This document shows, one piece after another, positions 1 to 11,841 of a stretch of 64,000 bases of DNA. The first letter of the stretch is position 1; every line of letters starts with the position of its first letter. The notes under the pieces were generated by a model. That model ran no database searches and was not told the DNA's origin. It saw only the letters and a program-made list of their open reading frames with translations. The position numbers were made by a program, and so were the translations under genes. Source of the DNA: Sweltsa coloradensis (taxonomy: Eukaryota; Arthropoda; Insecta; Plecoptera; Chloroperlidae); the NCBI GenBank assembly GCA_024449915.1, contig JAMZAV010001058.1:372001-436000 (forward strand), written 5' to 3'.

Positions 1-304
1 GAGTGAGCGATAACCAACCAAAGATCGATATTTTTAATAGGAAATATAGCAATCAGTGGTATGGACAGTGCGAACACCCGCGAATCAACGCCAGAATCAA
101 CAAGGCCGATTCAGAACAACTCTGAATTTATTATGTGCTTCGTTGCTAGGACGGCTCCAAAGTCACCGTTTACAAACTCCTAAGACAAGAACTGATGGAC
201 TCAAGTCCAAATCAGAAGTTAAAAAACTTCTGACTTTGGCGGGAATCGAACCCTGGATCTTCTGCATTGGAAGCAGATACGCTAACCACAAGACCAACGA
301 GCCA
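1..304 (-). mobile_element. tRNA-like SINE, copy 1 (cut by window edge)
   Basis: Reverse-strand relative of the repeat at 34500-34915, with over 90% agreement by eye. The head is tRNA-like: an A-box-like TGGTCTTGTGGTTAGCG, a 5-bp anticodon stem with loop TTCCAAT (anticodon CCA) and a B box GGTTCGATTCC. Acceptor ends do not pair, so it is not a working tRNA. A short perfect hairpin (CAGAAGTT / AACTTCTG) follows the head. Confidence 0.8.
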
Positions 305-339
305 CACAACAAGCACAGATAAACATTTGAGGAGAAACC

Positions 340-1678
340 CTGAAAGTGGTGGATAGTTTTAGCTATCTAGGAAGAAAAGTAATGGCAAGTGGAAATATTA
401 AAAAGGAGATTAACATCAGAATACAAAAGGCCAGTAACTTCTACCAGTGTGTGAAAGGCCTGGTGTGGGATAGGGAAATACCTATTCAGTGTAAGATGAC
501 ACTATAAAACCTATTTCATACCGATCCTTACGTATGCAGCAGAAACCTGGACAATGGGATATCGAGAGGAGAGTCGGATGCAGGCGGCAGAGATGAGATT
601 CCTGAGGAGCACAGTGGGCAAGACGAGAAGGGATAGAATACGAAACACCATCATTAGAGAAATGCTAGGTATAGAGAAGTTAAGTTATAGGATTGGAAGG
701 ATGCGGTTGAGTTGGTATGGACATACTAGGAAACGCTCAGTTGGACGCGTTGATAAGCGAGCACGTGCTATAGCTAGACCCACATTGCATATTTTTTTAA
801 ATTTTAAAATTTGCGACGTTCGCTGTCCACGGGGCCATGTTTCCAATATTATTTATTATTGCTAGGTATTTAGGTAAACCTTTACTTTGTGGATAAAATC
901 CACCGCCATCTAGAGGACCTTGACATCATTTCCTTGGGAAAACTATTTTAACTCTTTGGTAACAAATAATACACGGCTTCCTCAATAGTAATACTTCTAG
1001 GTGGCAGTGCATAGTCGCCAGAAACCTCGTGTGACTTTTCGTTGCCATGGTAACGTTACTTTTGTTAAAATGTAATTTCCATATACACTACTTATCGGAT
1101 CAAAATAAAATTAACATATTCGTGACCGGACGAACATTCTAAATGATTTGGCCACCTCAGATTTTGTTGCCGATTAGTTTGAAAAAAAAAACTTTTGATT
1201 TTAACTTAAATGTAACTTTGTAACTTTTTGAACAATTTTGCCACAAAACTAATGGCATTTTATCCAGATCGAAGCTTGCGGATGGTCCAAATTTCAACTC
1301 GATCCGAACCTCCGTTCGAACGTTATGGCAAGACATACAAACAAAAAAAACAAAACAAAACCAGTGACTATTTTTTCCGGCAGAGTCAAATGGAAACGCT
1401 CACTTCGCTCGCTTAATGAAACAAATGGGGGAAAATAGGATGCCCAAGAAAATGTATGAAAGAAGGATGGAAGAAGAAGACGGGGTTGACCAAGGAAGAG
1501 ATGGGAGACCACCATAGCAGGAGACTTGAAATCAAGACTAGAGTAGAGGAGAGAGCTGGGAAGATGTGGAAGAGATACGGTTGTGGAAGGATAGAAAGAA
1601 GTGGAAAAATTTGGTTGCTAAACCCGTGCTGACCCTGCCAGAAGCAGGAAACGGCAATGGATAATGATGATGATTGAT
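340..1678 (+). pseudogene. RTE-like LINE 3' end (reverse transcriptase C-terminus), split by an insertion
   Basis: Part 1 (about 340-725) reads VVDSFSYLGRKV, IRIQKASNFYQ, then after a frameshift near 507 AAETWTMG, QAAEMRFLRS and RLSWYGH, the conserved C-terminal region of RTE-type reverse transcriptases. Part 2 (about 1434-1678) reads RMPKKMYERRMEEEDG and ends in a GAT-rich tail typical of these elements. The 700-base interval between them is a Helentron-like insertion. Several stops; not functional. Confidence 0.72.
726..1422 (-). mobile_element. Helentron-like element inserted in the RTE remnant
   Basis: On the minus strand the 3' end is GCGTTTCCTAG followed by T (726-729 on +), and the 5' end carries AAGCGAGCGAAGTGAGCG near 1400-1418. 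A word near the 5' end (ATTAAGCGAG) has an inverted partner near the 3' end (CTCGCTTATCAA), the subterminal inverted repeat arrangement of Helentrons and HINEs. No coding sequence inside. Confidence 0.6.
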
Positions 1679-1709
1679 TATCTTCTTAACAAATAATTTT
1701 TTATTTTAG

Positions 1710-2047
1710 AATTTCTGATGAAACGACCATCGAGGGATTCTTCTCCGGAGCCCGACCCAGCAAAGAGGGTCTGCTTCTCTTGGGACCCGCTGGAGCCCGA
1801 TGTCGCTCTAGAGATGCCGCTCCTTCAGGAATCAAATGACCAGGCAGGAGCGACAGACAGCGACGACAACATTTCAGAGCCCGAGAGCACAGTAGAGCTA
1901 ATACAGCGCACTAAGATGATAGATACCAATGCATTGGTAGAGGTCAAGACAATGGTACAATCAATACTTGTCAGTCAGACCGAGGTCAATAAGGATGACA
2001 TTAGACACTTTTCTAAGTATATTGGTGGGCTCTTGGACGATTATTAA
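1710..2047 (+). CDS. Probable terminal coding exon of an unrecognised gene
   Basis: A pyrimidine-rich tract ending TTTTAG (to 1709) is followed by an open frame to TAA at 2045-2047. From ATG at 1718 it reads 109 aa: a basic, Ser/Pro-rich start (MKRPSRDSSPEPDPAKR), an acidic middle (ATDSDDNISEPES) and a helical end (GGLLDDY). Codon use is more GC-rich than the surroundings. The frame is open through the acceptor, so this is more likely a last exon of a gene lying to the left than a one-exon gene. I do not recognise the family. Confidence 0.5.
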
Positions 2048-2592
2048 ACCATTGCGCAAAAGGATGGCTTGCCAATTAAAAATCCTGCAAATATTAGATT
2101 CATACCTTGACGACGACGAGATGATGATTAAGCTCATCTACTACATTTACCACTTACGTTACATCGCCATAACTTAGGCCAATTTAAGACTGACACATTG
2201 TCATCATTCTCAGTGGAGTTGTGCCACCTTGTAGGCTATCCATAATATTAGGCATACATAGGGACCAGGGTGCTTAAAAATAACATTTTGACTTTTATTA
2301 TTAGGCATAGGGCCTACACTCTTTAAATGGGGTAATTTAATTTCATGCACTCTAATGTGTAGCCTACCTAAATTTGAAATCAATACAATCTTATTTTTAC
2401 TACTTAGGCCTACCTATGTATGTAGGCTGTATAAATAATAATACAAAGAAGCTTTTTATATCATTTTCATTTTTTTGCTTTAGTATTTAATTAATTGTAA
2501 TGTAAAGCCTACATCACACTTATGGAGCTTGCACTGTTGTTGGTGGAAAATAAAATAATAAAGCCTACTGTTAAACCAATTATTTTCATCAA
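2048..2592 (+). terminator. 3' UTR and tandem polyadenylation signals of the orphan exon
   Basis: AT-rich non-coding sequence with two overlapping-range AATAAA signals at 2549-2554 and 2557-2562, consistent with transcript end near 2580. Includes several AGGCCTA-type words. Confidence 0.5.
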
Positions 2593-3060
2593 GGGCGCAT
2601 TCCGATACTCGCTACGTAGCGCAGTAGCCGCGCTCCACCCATTCCGAAATTAGCTCCAAACGCCCCACCTTGTGTTCCGAAATACGCTACTGGAGCATTC
2701 TCAGGCGCTCCTAACGCTGAGGGTTTTCAGCCCGGCACTAGGAGCGTTTCGTGAGTGGGGTAAATCAAGATGGCGGCAACTGAAGATTTACGAAAGGACT
2801 GCTGAAAATAGCACGTAAACTGTAAGGATGTCTGCGTAGTCCATTAGTTCTCCAGTTTAAGGTTTGGAAATAATTGTTGATGAAAGAATCAATGAAATAA
2901 CCATTAATTAAGCATTCTTCTAATTAAGCAATCTGATAATTTCACGGTCAGCCATGTTTAAACGCTACACCCGTTCCGAATGTTGGAGCATAATCATACG
3001 CTCCACTGCGCCCCATAGCGCTACGGCCGTAGCGACTGGAGCGAATATCGGAATGCGGCC
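2593..3060. mobile_element. Terminal-inverted-repeat DNA transposon with 3-bp TSD
   Basis: Ends GGGCGCATTCCGATA and (reverse) GGCCGCATTCCGATA, flanked by CAA on both sides (2590-2592, 3061-3063). GC-rich ends, AT-richer middle, no transposase frame. The 3-bp duplication suggests PIF/Harbinger or a related group, but assignment is tentative. Confidence 0.6.
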
Positions 3061-3162
3061 CAAGTAGGCACAGGCTTTTTAAAAAGTAAGTAGGCCTATT
3101 TTGAGTAAAATTCACATTTTATAGCATTTTCAAAATTATGTTACATATAATTTATTTACATA

Positions 3163-3794
3163 CTTTCGGTTGGTATGGCCAGTTTTTTAACACTGTTTTT
3201 TTCCATTAAAAACAATGAAAAACAACTTCAAATGAGAAATAAATAAAGAATAACTCATTATTAATGATTTATTAATACTAATCACTCTGAAAATATACAA
3301 TTATATTTCACTGTTTTCGGGCCGCCATCATTTATGCCTGCCGTGCTGAGAATGTTTGTTGCTCACTGCAAGTAACCTTACAATAACATAATTTACAAAA
3401 TCCAAAATAGAATCATCACATTTTTGATGTTAATAGTCACAAAAAAACCTTCAAAACCTTTAACATCGCTATTTCAAGCAAAAGTACTTTTCCGTTGAAA
3501 GTCCTTTATATTTAAAATAGCGCCGTTAAAGGTTTTGTAGGTAGAGTGTTTTAGTGAAAAAGGTTGGTACTGTCGGCCATGTTGGCAATTTTCATACAAT
3601 GCCCAGTTTACGCCTCGTAGGCCTCGCTACTTATAGCTTACAATTATTAATAAAACAGAATGAAATGAAACATGTAAGTGTATTTTTTTAATATTATAAA
3701 ACACCATTTATAAAATAGAACTCATTTTAGGTTGTTTTTTGTTGTTTTTGTTGAAAAAATACAGTGTTAAAAAACTGGCCATACCAACTGAAAG
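3163..3794. mobile_element. Inverted-repeat (MITE-like) element
   Basis: About 33-bp arms at 3163-3197 and 3760-3794 are near-perfect reverse complements (GGTTGGTATGGCCAG / CTGGCCATACCAAC plus a shared TTTTTTAACACTG). No coding sequence. Target duplication unclear. Confidence 0.6.
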
Positions 3795-5970
3795 AGTGCC
3801 CAGTAGCCTTCCTAGGCCTATACTAGGCGTACATGACATTTTCAATGTCGTGCCACTTGTGTGAATCTGAACATTGGGTGTACACTGTACATCATCGACG
3901 ATAAATAAATCAAGTGGACTGGGTGTAGGCCTATCTACAATATCCGCAGCTCTTAATAGTTAATTTACTTCTGGTTGAGGGTTTAGGCTTACATATTATG
4001 CAAACTAAATCACAAAAAAAACACAATAAAAAACAAAACAAAAAAACAACAACACAATCACGAATTTGAATGGTGAATATTGGCCTATATAGCCTATATC
4101 GTAGGCCTAGTACTTAAAATTGACTCTTTCCCCTTCAATGATGTGTGTAGGATACAGTTAAAAATTGCGTTTCTGCAGTGAAATTATGCACGTCATAAAT
4201 TTGTTTGTTTTTGAAATGCCATTTTAACTGTCGATGTTTTCATAATTAATTTTACCAAATGTGTCCTCCTCTTTTCAACTTCATACATGCACCATTACAT
4301 TCACACACAAATACACGTCAATTATATTAGGCGTATGATTGCTCTTCGAATGTACTGGTACATTATCTTGAATTTTGTCTTGAATTTTGTTACTCAAGCC
4401 ACTTCACCATGTTTTCAAAAATACTTCCAACGAAGAAAATACTGTTATTTTTTATTAGATATTTATTAGATAGGCTAATAAATGATGTTGTACAGGTCAA
4501 CCTATCTTATCTATTATATTGTAGGCCTACTGTTACTATAACCAGATAATATTAAGAGGGAATAGGACACATTTGTCAGTTGGCAAATAGCTATCCGACA
4601 TATAGTGTATGAAACTTTGCAAAGTTGTCAATAAAGTAATAACATGGACAGCCCTCTAGTCATACATTTTCAATATTTTGTCTCTATCAGCCACAAAAAA
4701 TTTGCAAATATGGTCAATTTGGACCAGTAGATTTTTAACATCAAATTTCATGAAAACTAATTTATTTTTTACAGTCAGTCAGCCGAGCAAACAGCAATTA
4801 AATAAAAAACAATTTGTGTATTATTATTAGAGATGGTGCTTTATAGCATTAACTACAAAAGCGACAAAAATAAGAATTGCGTTTTTCATATTTTTTTCAC
4901 TTTCTCGACCTTTCACTTAAAATGTTTCAAGTTTAAAGGTAGGGCCTATATTTATTTTCGCGATTTTTCGCGATAAACGGCTTCAAAGGCGATAAACTTG
5001 CTTTCTTGCAAGCACGAAATTGGTTAATTTTGTAAAAAAATTTTTTTTTTTTTACAAAAAGTCGTAAATAAATGTTTTTTTTGGATTTTTTTTGTAAAAT
5101 TCATATTTTTTATTTTGCCGCCATGGGCGGTCGAGCTGCAGCCTTAAAATGAAGAAGTCCTCAAAATCACTGCTAGAGAGGTCTGCGCTCACAACTAGCG
5201 CCTACTAGAATTTTGATTCAATACTTAGCTACCGTAATCTTTATTTTTTATTTTTTTCATTATTCAACGAACGACGACAAAAAAAACTAATGCTATAAAA
5301 ACGCTATTTTTGAAATAATTAGTGCTATTTTTTAATTTTTTTAATGCTACAAAATACAAATTCTAATTATTATTAATTTGTCTAAAACCCATGTCCTCTC
5401 TTTTAAGTGTAGTAGAATTTTTTTACTTCTAAATAGATTTTGCATTGGTCTTAACTGAAACTCTTAATTCAACAGTTTTCCATTGAATAAACTTGCACAA
5501 TTTCACTAAACAACTAGGTAGGTCCTACTGTATTGGTCGTTTATTTTAAGATTAAAGTTCATCTCTGAAGCGGGCATTACACTGGGAAGTGATGTGTTTG
5601 CATTGAGTAGGACTAAAAAGTAAACTAGAAGTACAGTACATACATAGGTACTATACTATTAGTTTTACCTGTGAATGAATAAGAATATCACGTCAAGAAA
5701 GCCACCTGACTCATAATAAATCTAGGCCTATCGGTTTCTTGTTTTGCAACATCTAAAAACAATAACAGCAATTAATTGATAGGCCTAATATTTAATTATT
5801 TACTATGATTCTTTTACTGACTTTTCTTCATACTAGTAGGTATATTTTTCTTTCTCAATAAAAAGGTTACGATTTGGTGTTGGTAAACAGATTGACACTG
5901 ACAACCACATATTATTTTCCACAGCCAGGTATTTAGTAGACGTACTGTGTAATATTGGTCTCTTAGACAG

Positions 5971-6322
5971 GATACCAGTCGTCTCTCTATATATTTTTAA
6001 AATCTATCAATCGCAACCAACTCTTCAAAGTCGTTTTATTTTTGAAAGGAAAACAATGTTCGACAGTTGAAAAATGTAAAGCTAAATGCAAAATAAAGTA
6101 AAACCTGTCTCAAGAGTTGACCGTAGTTGCTCCTTAACCAAGGTTTTTAAAGGTTACGATACCAGTCGTCTATATATTTTTATAAAATCTTATCAATCGC
6201 AACCAACTCTTCAAGGTCGTTTTATTTTTGAAAGGAAAACAATGTTCGACAGTTGAAAAATGTAAAGCTAAATGCAAAATAAAGTAAAGCCTTTCTCAAG
6301 AGTTGACCGTAGTTGCTCCTTA
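5971..6322. repeat. Tandem duplication, two copies of about 170 bp
   Basis: 5971-6140 and 6158-6322 are almost identical (both start GATACCAGTCGTCT and end GTTGCTCCTTAAC), separated by 17 bases. Very few substitutions and one small indel indicate a young duplication. Confidence 0.85.
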
Positions 6323-6822
6323 ACTCATCTATTGCGGCGCTGTTTTGAACTTGATACTTCTAATAGTATAGCCTACTGTAAAAAACACTAGCTAATTAAC
6401 TTTTCATCAATAAGCTACACAGTTAACATTTATTTTTAACTTTATTTACTTTCCAGTGTAATGCAAGCTTGAAGTGTGGCTCTTGTATTTTGTTGTACAT
6501 AAATTATTTTTGGTTTAACAACCAATCAATGTAAATGAAACAATTGTAAAATTCTGGAATATATGAAACATGTATTTTTTTTTAGTCCACAGGGTTGTAA
6601 GACTAAAATTGTTTACCCACTGCTCATTGGCATAGGCCTATATTAATTCTGTTCAAAGTTATTCCATACCATTGTCAAAAAGTTGATGTTTTTCAATGTA
6701 TGCCTACCCACAATCACTGCCCCTGGGCCAGTTGAGTCTGATGAGTAGTATCTATGGTCTGATGAGTCAGCTTTTTTCACTATTCTTTTGTTAGTTTTAT
6801 TGTTGATATAGGCTAGGTAGCT

Positions 6823-6956
6823 GCTCCATCGGAAGTTTGCAGATGGTGATGTCACCGGCGGGCTAGTTTTAGCCAATCAGCGGCCCCCAATTTAAAATAC
6901 TGATCGCTCATTGGCCCGCCGATGCCGCCACCATCTGCATTCTTTCGATGGAGAGC
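6823..6956. repeat. Inverted repeat of about 40-bp arms
   Basis: Arms 6823-6863 and 6914-6956 (CTCCATCG...GGCGGGC and its complement), with a further weaker inner pair (AGCCAATCAGCG / CGCTCATTGGC). Likely a small MITE. Confidence 0.6.
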
Positions 6957-8468
6957 TATACTGTATTGATTATGTACTGATACTCTATTGCAATAAATTT
7001 GTGTTCTGTCATTGTTTTGTTGAATTATTAATTATTATCCAATACCGCCTACCGGACACCAGTACTAATAATATTAGATCAATTGTTGATTGAATGAACG
7101 TTGATCAAAATATAGTGTTGAGCCTAAACTGTCAAGTTAGATGGACTAGATACTGCCCATCAAAAGATAACATTCATCCCTGAACCGCTATTGTTTCCTT
7201 TGTTAGATGAAACTCGTGGTTTAAGTTCGATTTAAAAAAAAATTGCCTTATATACCTGGAATTTGGTTCCCATATTTTGGCATTTAACTTGGACTTCAGG
7301 CCTCCTACTTGGATGAACCTTGCAAACTCTTATTGAAGTTTGTAAATGATAAATTAATTAATCCTAAAATTATTTACTTATCTGCTATTCTTGCATTGGC
7401 ATATATAAGGCGTGTGTGGTGTGCCATAATTTACCTGCTAGATGAGCTAGGTAAGCAAAGTGTTTCCATTTCAATCGGCTAGATAAGCCAAGTTCCAGCA
7501 AAGCATTCCGGTGATCAGCTGCTGAGCTAGCGATTCTAGTCAAGAAAAGCACTGCTATCACGAGAAATGGTGGCCAGTTTAAATGTTTTGTTGTATGTGA
7601 AGCACAACAATGTCGATATTCTGCTGAACGTGGAAAAGAGACGTGAAAAATATGGAGTTGAGAATATTTTGAAAGATTTTGAATAATACTTTTTGTATGG
7701 AGTATGATTTAACATTTTTCATAGGTAATCTAGTCGTACGATTAGGGCGCTGGTACGAAGCTTATGGCTCTACGAGGAAGTGGGCTTGAATACCGCATTT
7801 ATAAGGCATGGATTTTTTGTAATTGCCGTTTATTGTCATTTAAAAACTATTTATTTAAAAACACATTTTACAGACCTACTATGTATGGTGGTAAAGTTGA
7901 TTATAACTAAAAATCAATATTTAATATAATTTAAGAATTAAAAAATCCATCTCGACCAACTAGACCACCGAGACGGTAACTTTTTAACCTCTGATTTTAA
8001 GTTGCATTATAGATCTGAATGGATTGAACAGTGCAACGAATATCTGCTGCTTTCGAACTGACCAAACTAACATTTATAATGTTATTCATTACCTAATGCA
8101 GCCAGGTATGAGCGAGGATTTATTCCGGAGTGTTTCCCGACTAACCAAATCGAGAAATAAACTAAAAAAATTCAATCAAATACACATAACCAGTCATCTA
8201 GATAATAGAAAATCAGATAATTAAATAAGAAAAATTACATGGTCCACAAATAAAGTGTTTTGTACTAACCTTGTGACCATGTCTGTAACATTATCCTACC
8301 AGACCAAGTTTTTTATTGGTCGTATAATTACATAACAAAAAATTTGTAAAAAAAAAGCCAAACCTTACACAATCAAAGGCAATAAGATCTAAAAGAAATG
8401 CAGCTTATGTACCCTCCTACATTTTTGCAATCTTAATACTAGTACATAAATTCACTTTGCCCTGTGAC

Positions 8469-9269
8469 CAGTGCTCGAAATTAGGAATTTAAGGACAGCA
8501 GCCCTCCGGGCTACTGTCTTAAAGTCAGCCCTGTTAAGAATTGAGTAGCACATTTTTTTTTTCAAAATCCGTGAATGGTCTATCATTATACATAAGACCG
8601 TGCGAAATGCGAAACAGCTTAGTTAGGCGGTCGAATTGGTCCATTTTCAATTTTTTTAGTGAGACTAAAGCAAGAGTATCCTCACCTTTACGTTTCATCT
8701 CATTAGCTTTAGCAGCCAAATCAAGTGATGTGTGACATTTTGTCTCGGCGTGCTTTTTAATGGCTTTCAATTTAAAGCTATCGGAACCATTTCGGAATGC
8801 AGGTTCTTTATCCGCAAACGCACTGTTTTCACATAAACGACAAACATTAGATTTCTTGTCTCATCGTACCGCAGCCAAAAATTAATACCCTTCTAATGTT
8901 TCTGGAACTTCCAAACTCTTTGTTTTTCGTAGCTTTCTTTTGGTACCTGACATTCTTTGCTTTTCCGGGGTCTTTTGCTCTCGCTATATAACGCTATATA
9001 AAGAAAAATTCGTCTTCAAATGCCTCACTTGCTAGTCTCATTACTCTCATGAGATGAGATAACTTACATTTGTTAATTTGTAAATATATATTGTGACTAC
9101 AGTTGTGAGATTAATGCCTATTTACGTAATTTCCGATTTTAGGAAAATCAACCTTTTATTGCTTTTTGTATGTGAAATTCCAGGCAGCCTAACGGGCTGC
9201 TTGGAATACAGAACAGGCAGCCCGACAGTGTTTTGGTCAAGCACGGGCTGCCGTCAATTTCGAGCCCTG
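8469..9269 (-). mobile_element. hAT-type transposon with 8-bp TSD and transposase fragment
   Basis: Terminal repeats CAGTGCTCGAAATT and AATTTCGAGCCCTG, flanked by the exact 8-bp duplication CCTGTGAC (8461-8468, 9270-9277). 801 bp long. Carries part of a TTF-type zinc-finger protein on the minus strand, so it is an internally deleted, non-autonomous copy. Confidence 0.9.
8534..8951 (-). pseudogene. Fragment of hAT-type TTF zinc-finger transposase-like protein
   Basis: On the minus strand, from ATG at about 8951: MSGTKRKLRKTK, then with frame changes FWLRYDETRNLMF, CRLCENSAFADKEPAFRNG, KAIKKHAETKCH and LTKLFRISHGLMYND. The Cys/His pattern and FWL, KxHxxTxxH layout are those of the N-terminal TTF finger found in hAT-derived proteins. 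An in-frame stop and two frameshifts break it; the DDE catalytic part is missing. Confidence 0.65.
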
Positions 9270-9689
9270 CCTGTGACTGGATCCTTGCAAAGCGTGGCAA
9301 AATTTTATTTGCAACTATTGTTTTAAATGTAAAAGTTTGTGCAAATTTATTTTGCCAAGCTTTGCAAGGATACAGTCACAGGGCAAAGTGAATTTATGTA
9401 TTAAGATTGCAAAAATGTAGGAGGGTACATAAGCTTGGCATTTCTTTTAGATCTCATTGTTTTTTATTGGTTTATTGGTTGGTGGTTTGGCTGTTTTTTT
9501 TTTTTTTTTTTTTTTACAAGATTTTTGTTATGTGTGGGATCTCATTACTTTTTCAAGTTCCATTACAAAATTATTTGTTAAAACTTACAATACAATAATT
9601 TTTATCAAAGTCGATTTAATTGATATGGTATTACCAATTAACAATAAAATTTAAAATATCTAGTGGTCAAAAGACTTGTTTTTTATGAA

Positions 9690-10183
9690 CAATGTAGGTG
9701 ATTATTGTCAAGTAACTATATTTACTTGTTGATTATATTCTTGTAAAAGGCGTATATTGAAACCTTTATTTGGAAGCCTTCCAGCCAACTTTTTCAACTT
9801 TTTCTTTCAAAAGACCCTATATCACTACCTTAATGTCCATCTAAAATATGAACGGTGTAGCCACACCCGTTTGGTCAGAATCGCGGGCTGATTGAAACTG
9901 ACGAATTAGACTGTAATAGCAGTAGCTTTAGCTAACATCCTTGAAGTGATTTTGAGCATGTTTCAAGACTTTTCTCATCAAGAAGGAATGCTTGTACCCC
10001 AACCAAATTTGGCATGTGTTGTCAGGTACCTAAATCCCCTCGATTTTGATAATTTTCAAGTTCACATCACGTTTCATGACGGCTGGGTGACACCTCGAAA
10101 TCACCCAAACTCTGCTTGTTGTATAAAGTGCCCGAGTGTGTAGCGCACCGCGGCTTGGCTGCGGCGCCCTAACGGGCACCTAG
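9690..10183 (-). mobile_element. Dispersed repeat related to the 18.8-kb element
   Basis: 9690-9893 matches 18780-18975 in reverse complement (shared CTTTCAAAAGACC/GGT.CTTTTGAAAG region, AGCCACACCCGTTTGGTCAG), about 75% by eye. The right part ends in a GC-rich hairpin GTGCCCGAGTG...AACGGGCAC and CTAG near 10178. Possibly a Helitron-group relative read on the minus strand. Confidence 0.5.
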
Positions 10184-10689
10184 ATATTTTATTAATGAAC
10201 GTTTTATGTTACTAGATAGGATTTATGTCGGAGCTAGACCCAGGGAACATGTAGGCCTAGTTAATTTAGCATTTCATGTCATCATTGATTAATTTTATAC
10301 AGTTATTTTATGTATCATTGGCTCATTGCCTATATTTGTACCATGTATGAATCCAAAGGTGTATTAACTAAATATTGGTATATTGCTTAGATACGCTCAA
10401 CATTTCAAGAAATAAATCAACTTGTTGATCGTGTACAATGACGATGGTAATTCATTTCTAATTAATGTATTACACACTTTTTTTACATGGCTGTAATTCA
10501 AGTCACCAGGTGAGTGCTTAACGCACTCTTGTATCGGCCACAAAATGAAGTGCAGAGTGCTAGACTTGACCTGTTATCAGCCCATCAGTCATTGCAAAAT
10601 TCCACTAGAATTGATTCAAAAACTTAATATTAGTGATGAATAATATTACACATTGCATTGGTTTATTATTGGTTGGGTTTTTGTTTCTA

Positions 10690-10905
10690 TCTAGATCTTC
10701 TTCTTCTTCTTCTTATGCCAGCAATTGACCTATTTGGCCATCATGCGTTTCCGTGTTTCCCAGTAGAGATAGGATTCTCTTTCTGCCTCCTCCATATCTT
10801 TTGGCATTGCGTCTCTTATTTCTTGAAGTACCGGGCATCTACGTAGGTGCTCCCTGGTATGCTGTTCTGTAGCACATAGTGTACATGTGCTTGCTTTATC
10901 TAGAT
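10690..10905 (-). pseudogene. LINE reverse transcriptase 3'-terminal fragment
   Basis: Minus strand reads STCTLCATEQHTREHLRRCP, then VLQEIRDAMPKDMEEAERES and a stop. The C-x2-C...H...C knuckle is typical of the C-terminus of non-LTR retrotransposon polyproteins. A short TTC-repeat adjoins its end. Confidence 0.55.
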
Positions 10906-11145
10906 AAAGATAATAGATAGGTACGGTAACCAACGGTTATCAAGATAATACCCAACACTGATTGCATTAAAACTTGCCTGGATGGACGGACCCATGCAGG
11001 TTCTTCTTCAGGTTCACTTAAACTGACTTAAACTTACAATATTTCCTACAAAAATTTCATGTCGTTCACATTTCGTACAAAGTCATCTTGACGTGAGATA
11101 AATAAAAACAGATTTTTTTTTCATTTGTCTTTTTTGATGTTTTTT

Positions 11146-11202
11146 TCTTTCTTTCTTTCTTTTCTTTTTGTTGCCCCCCCCCTCCCCCCTTTTTTATTGG
11201 TT
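11146..11202. repeat. Polypyrimidine low-complexity tract
   Basis: Runs of CTTT repeats followed by C(9)T C(6) and poly-T; no coding value. Confidence 0.8.
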
Positions 11203-11263
11203 CATTAATTAATTGCATTTAATATCCTTTTTGAATTTGTTACCAAATTTGTTGTGTTTTAAT

Positions 11264-11651
11264 TAGGGATGCACATCGATACTTTTTGTCGAATCGATAT
11301 CACCAACAAAGCCTGTTCCGACCTATAAAGTGTAACCTCAAGTGTAGAAAGTGTAAAGTCAAAGCAATACAATCGCGTTCCTTTGCTGCCTCGCTGTCTT
11401 CGATGTCATGTGTTTGGCATCCGTTTTCGACTGATAACTCATTTCCAAACATAAGTCTCGAGTGTGACACCATCAGCTCAGCCAGTGCATGGCACAACTT
11501 AAGATAATCTCTGTCTTTAGAGTTAAGTTCGTGCCACTTGACTAATTATTTGACATTTTGATAATCGATAACGAATTTTGGTTATCGTTTATCGAAATTA
11601 TATCCATTATTGATTATCGATCGATAATATCGATTATCGTCTGCATCCCTA
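11264..11651. mobile_element. hAT-type MITE with 8-bp TSD
   Basis: Ends TAGGGATGCA and TGCATCCCTA, flanked by exact GTTTTAAT on both sides (11256-11263, 11652-11659). 388 bp; many ATCGAT words near the ends. Only short frames, no intact transposase. Confidence 0.85.
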
Positions 11652-11693
11652 GTTTTAATACATTGTTGTTGTAATATTAATATTTCAAATATT

Positions 11694-11841
11694 TTGGAGA
11701 AGGGTTGATAGGTTGGGAAAGCAAAGAGAACATAAATCCCAGCCTGAAGGGCTGGAGGCGACAAAACTTTTCACCTGCTGATGACAACTGCAGCTAATTT
11801 AAAGTTGTTACCTTAATCCTCGACGCGTTTCGTCCTTCTGG
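11694..11841 (-). mobile_element. Short repeat with hammerhead-like 3' motif, copy 1
   Basis: A unit of about 145 bp shared with 16346-16510, 19117-19260 and 21450-21560. Read on the minus strand, its end contains GTCCCAGAAGGACGAAACGC, matching stem II plus the GAAAC core of hammerhead ribozymes found in Penelope-like elements and retrozymes. Near-duplicate AAATATTT flanks suggest an insertion site duplication. Confidence 0.6.

Larger units (their letters stand above)
3795..8319. other. Intergenic AT-rich DNA without recognised genes
   Basis: Apart from the tandem duplication (5971-6322) and the small inverted repeat (6823-6956), I see only homopolymer-rich sequence and scattered AGGCCTA words. 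A degenerate tRNA-Leu/Ser-like stretch lies near 7725-7800 but does not fold convincingly. Confidence 0.6.
8320..9530. mobile_element. Foldback element interrupted by a hAT insertion
   Basis: 8320-8468 and 9278-9530 pair as long inverted arms (for example ATGTACCCTCCTACATTTTT and CAGGGCAAAGTGAATTTATG appear in opposite orientation). Removing the hAT element and one copy of its 8-bp duplication restores a continuous palindrome through CCCTGTGACTGGATCC. Confidence 0.75.

Noticed and set aside
234..304. tRNA gene (Trp or Gly type)
   Set aside because: A and B boxes and anticodon arm are present, but the acceptor ends do not pair and the same sequence recurs as part of a longer repeat.
7725..7800. 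Degenerate tRNA-Leu/Ser-like sequence (TTAGGGCGCTGG, GGCTTGAATACC)
   Set aside because: No convincing cloverleaf; acceptor and T-arm pairing fail.
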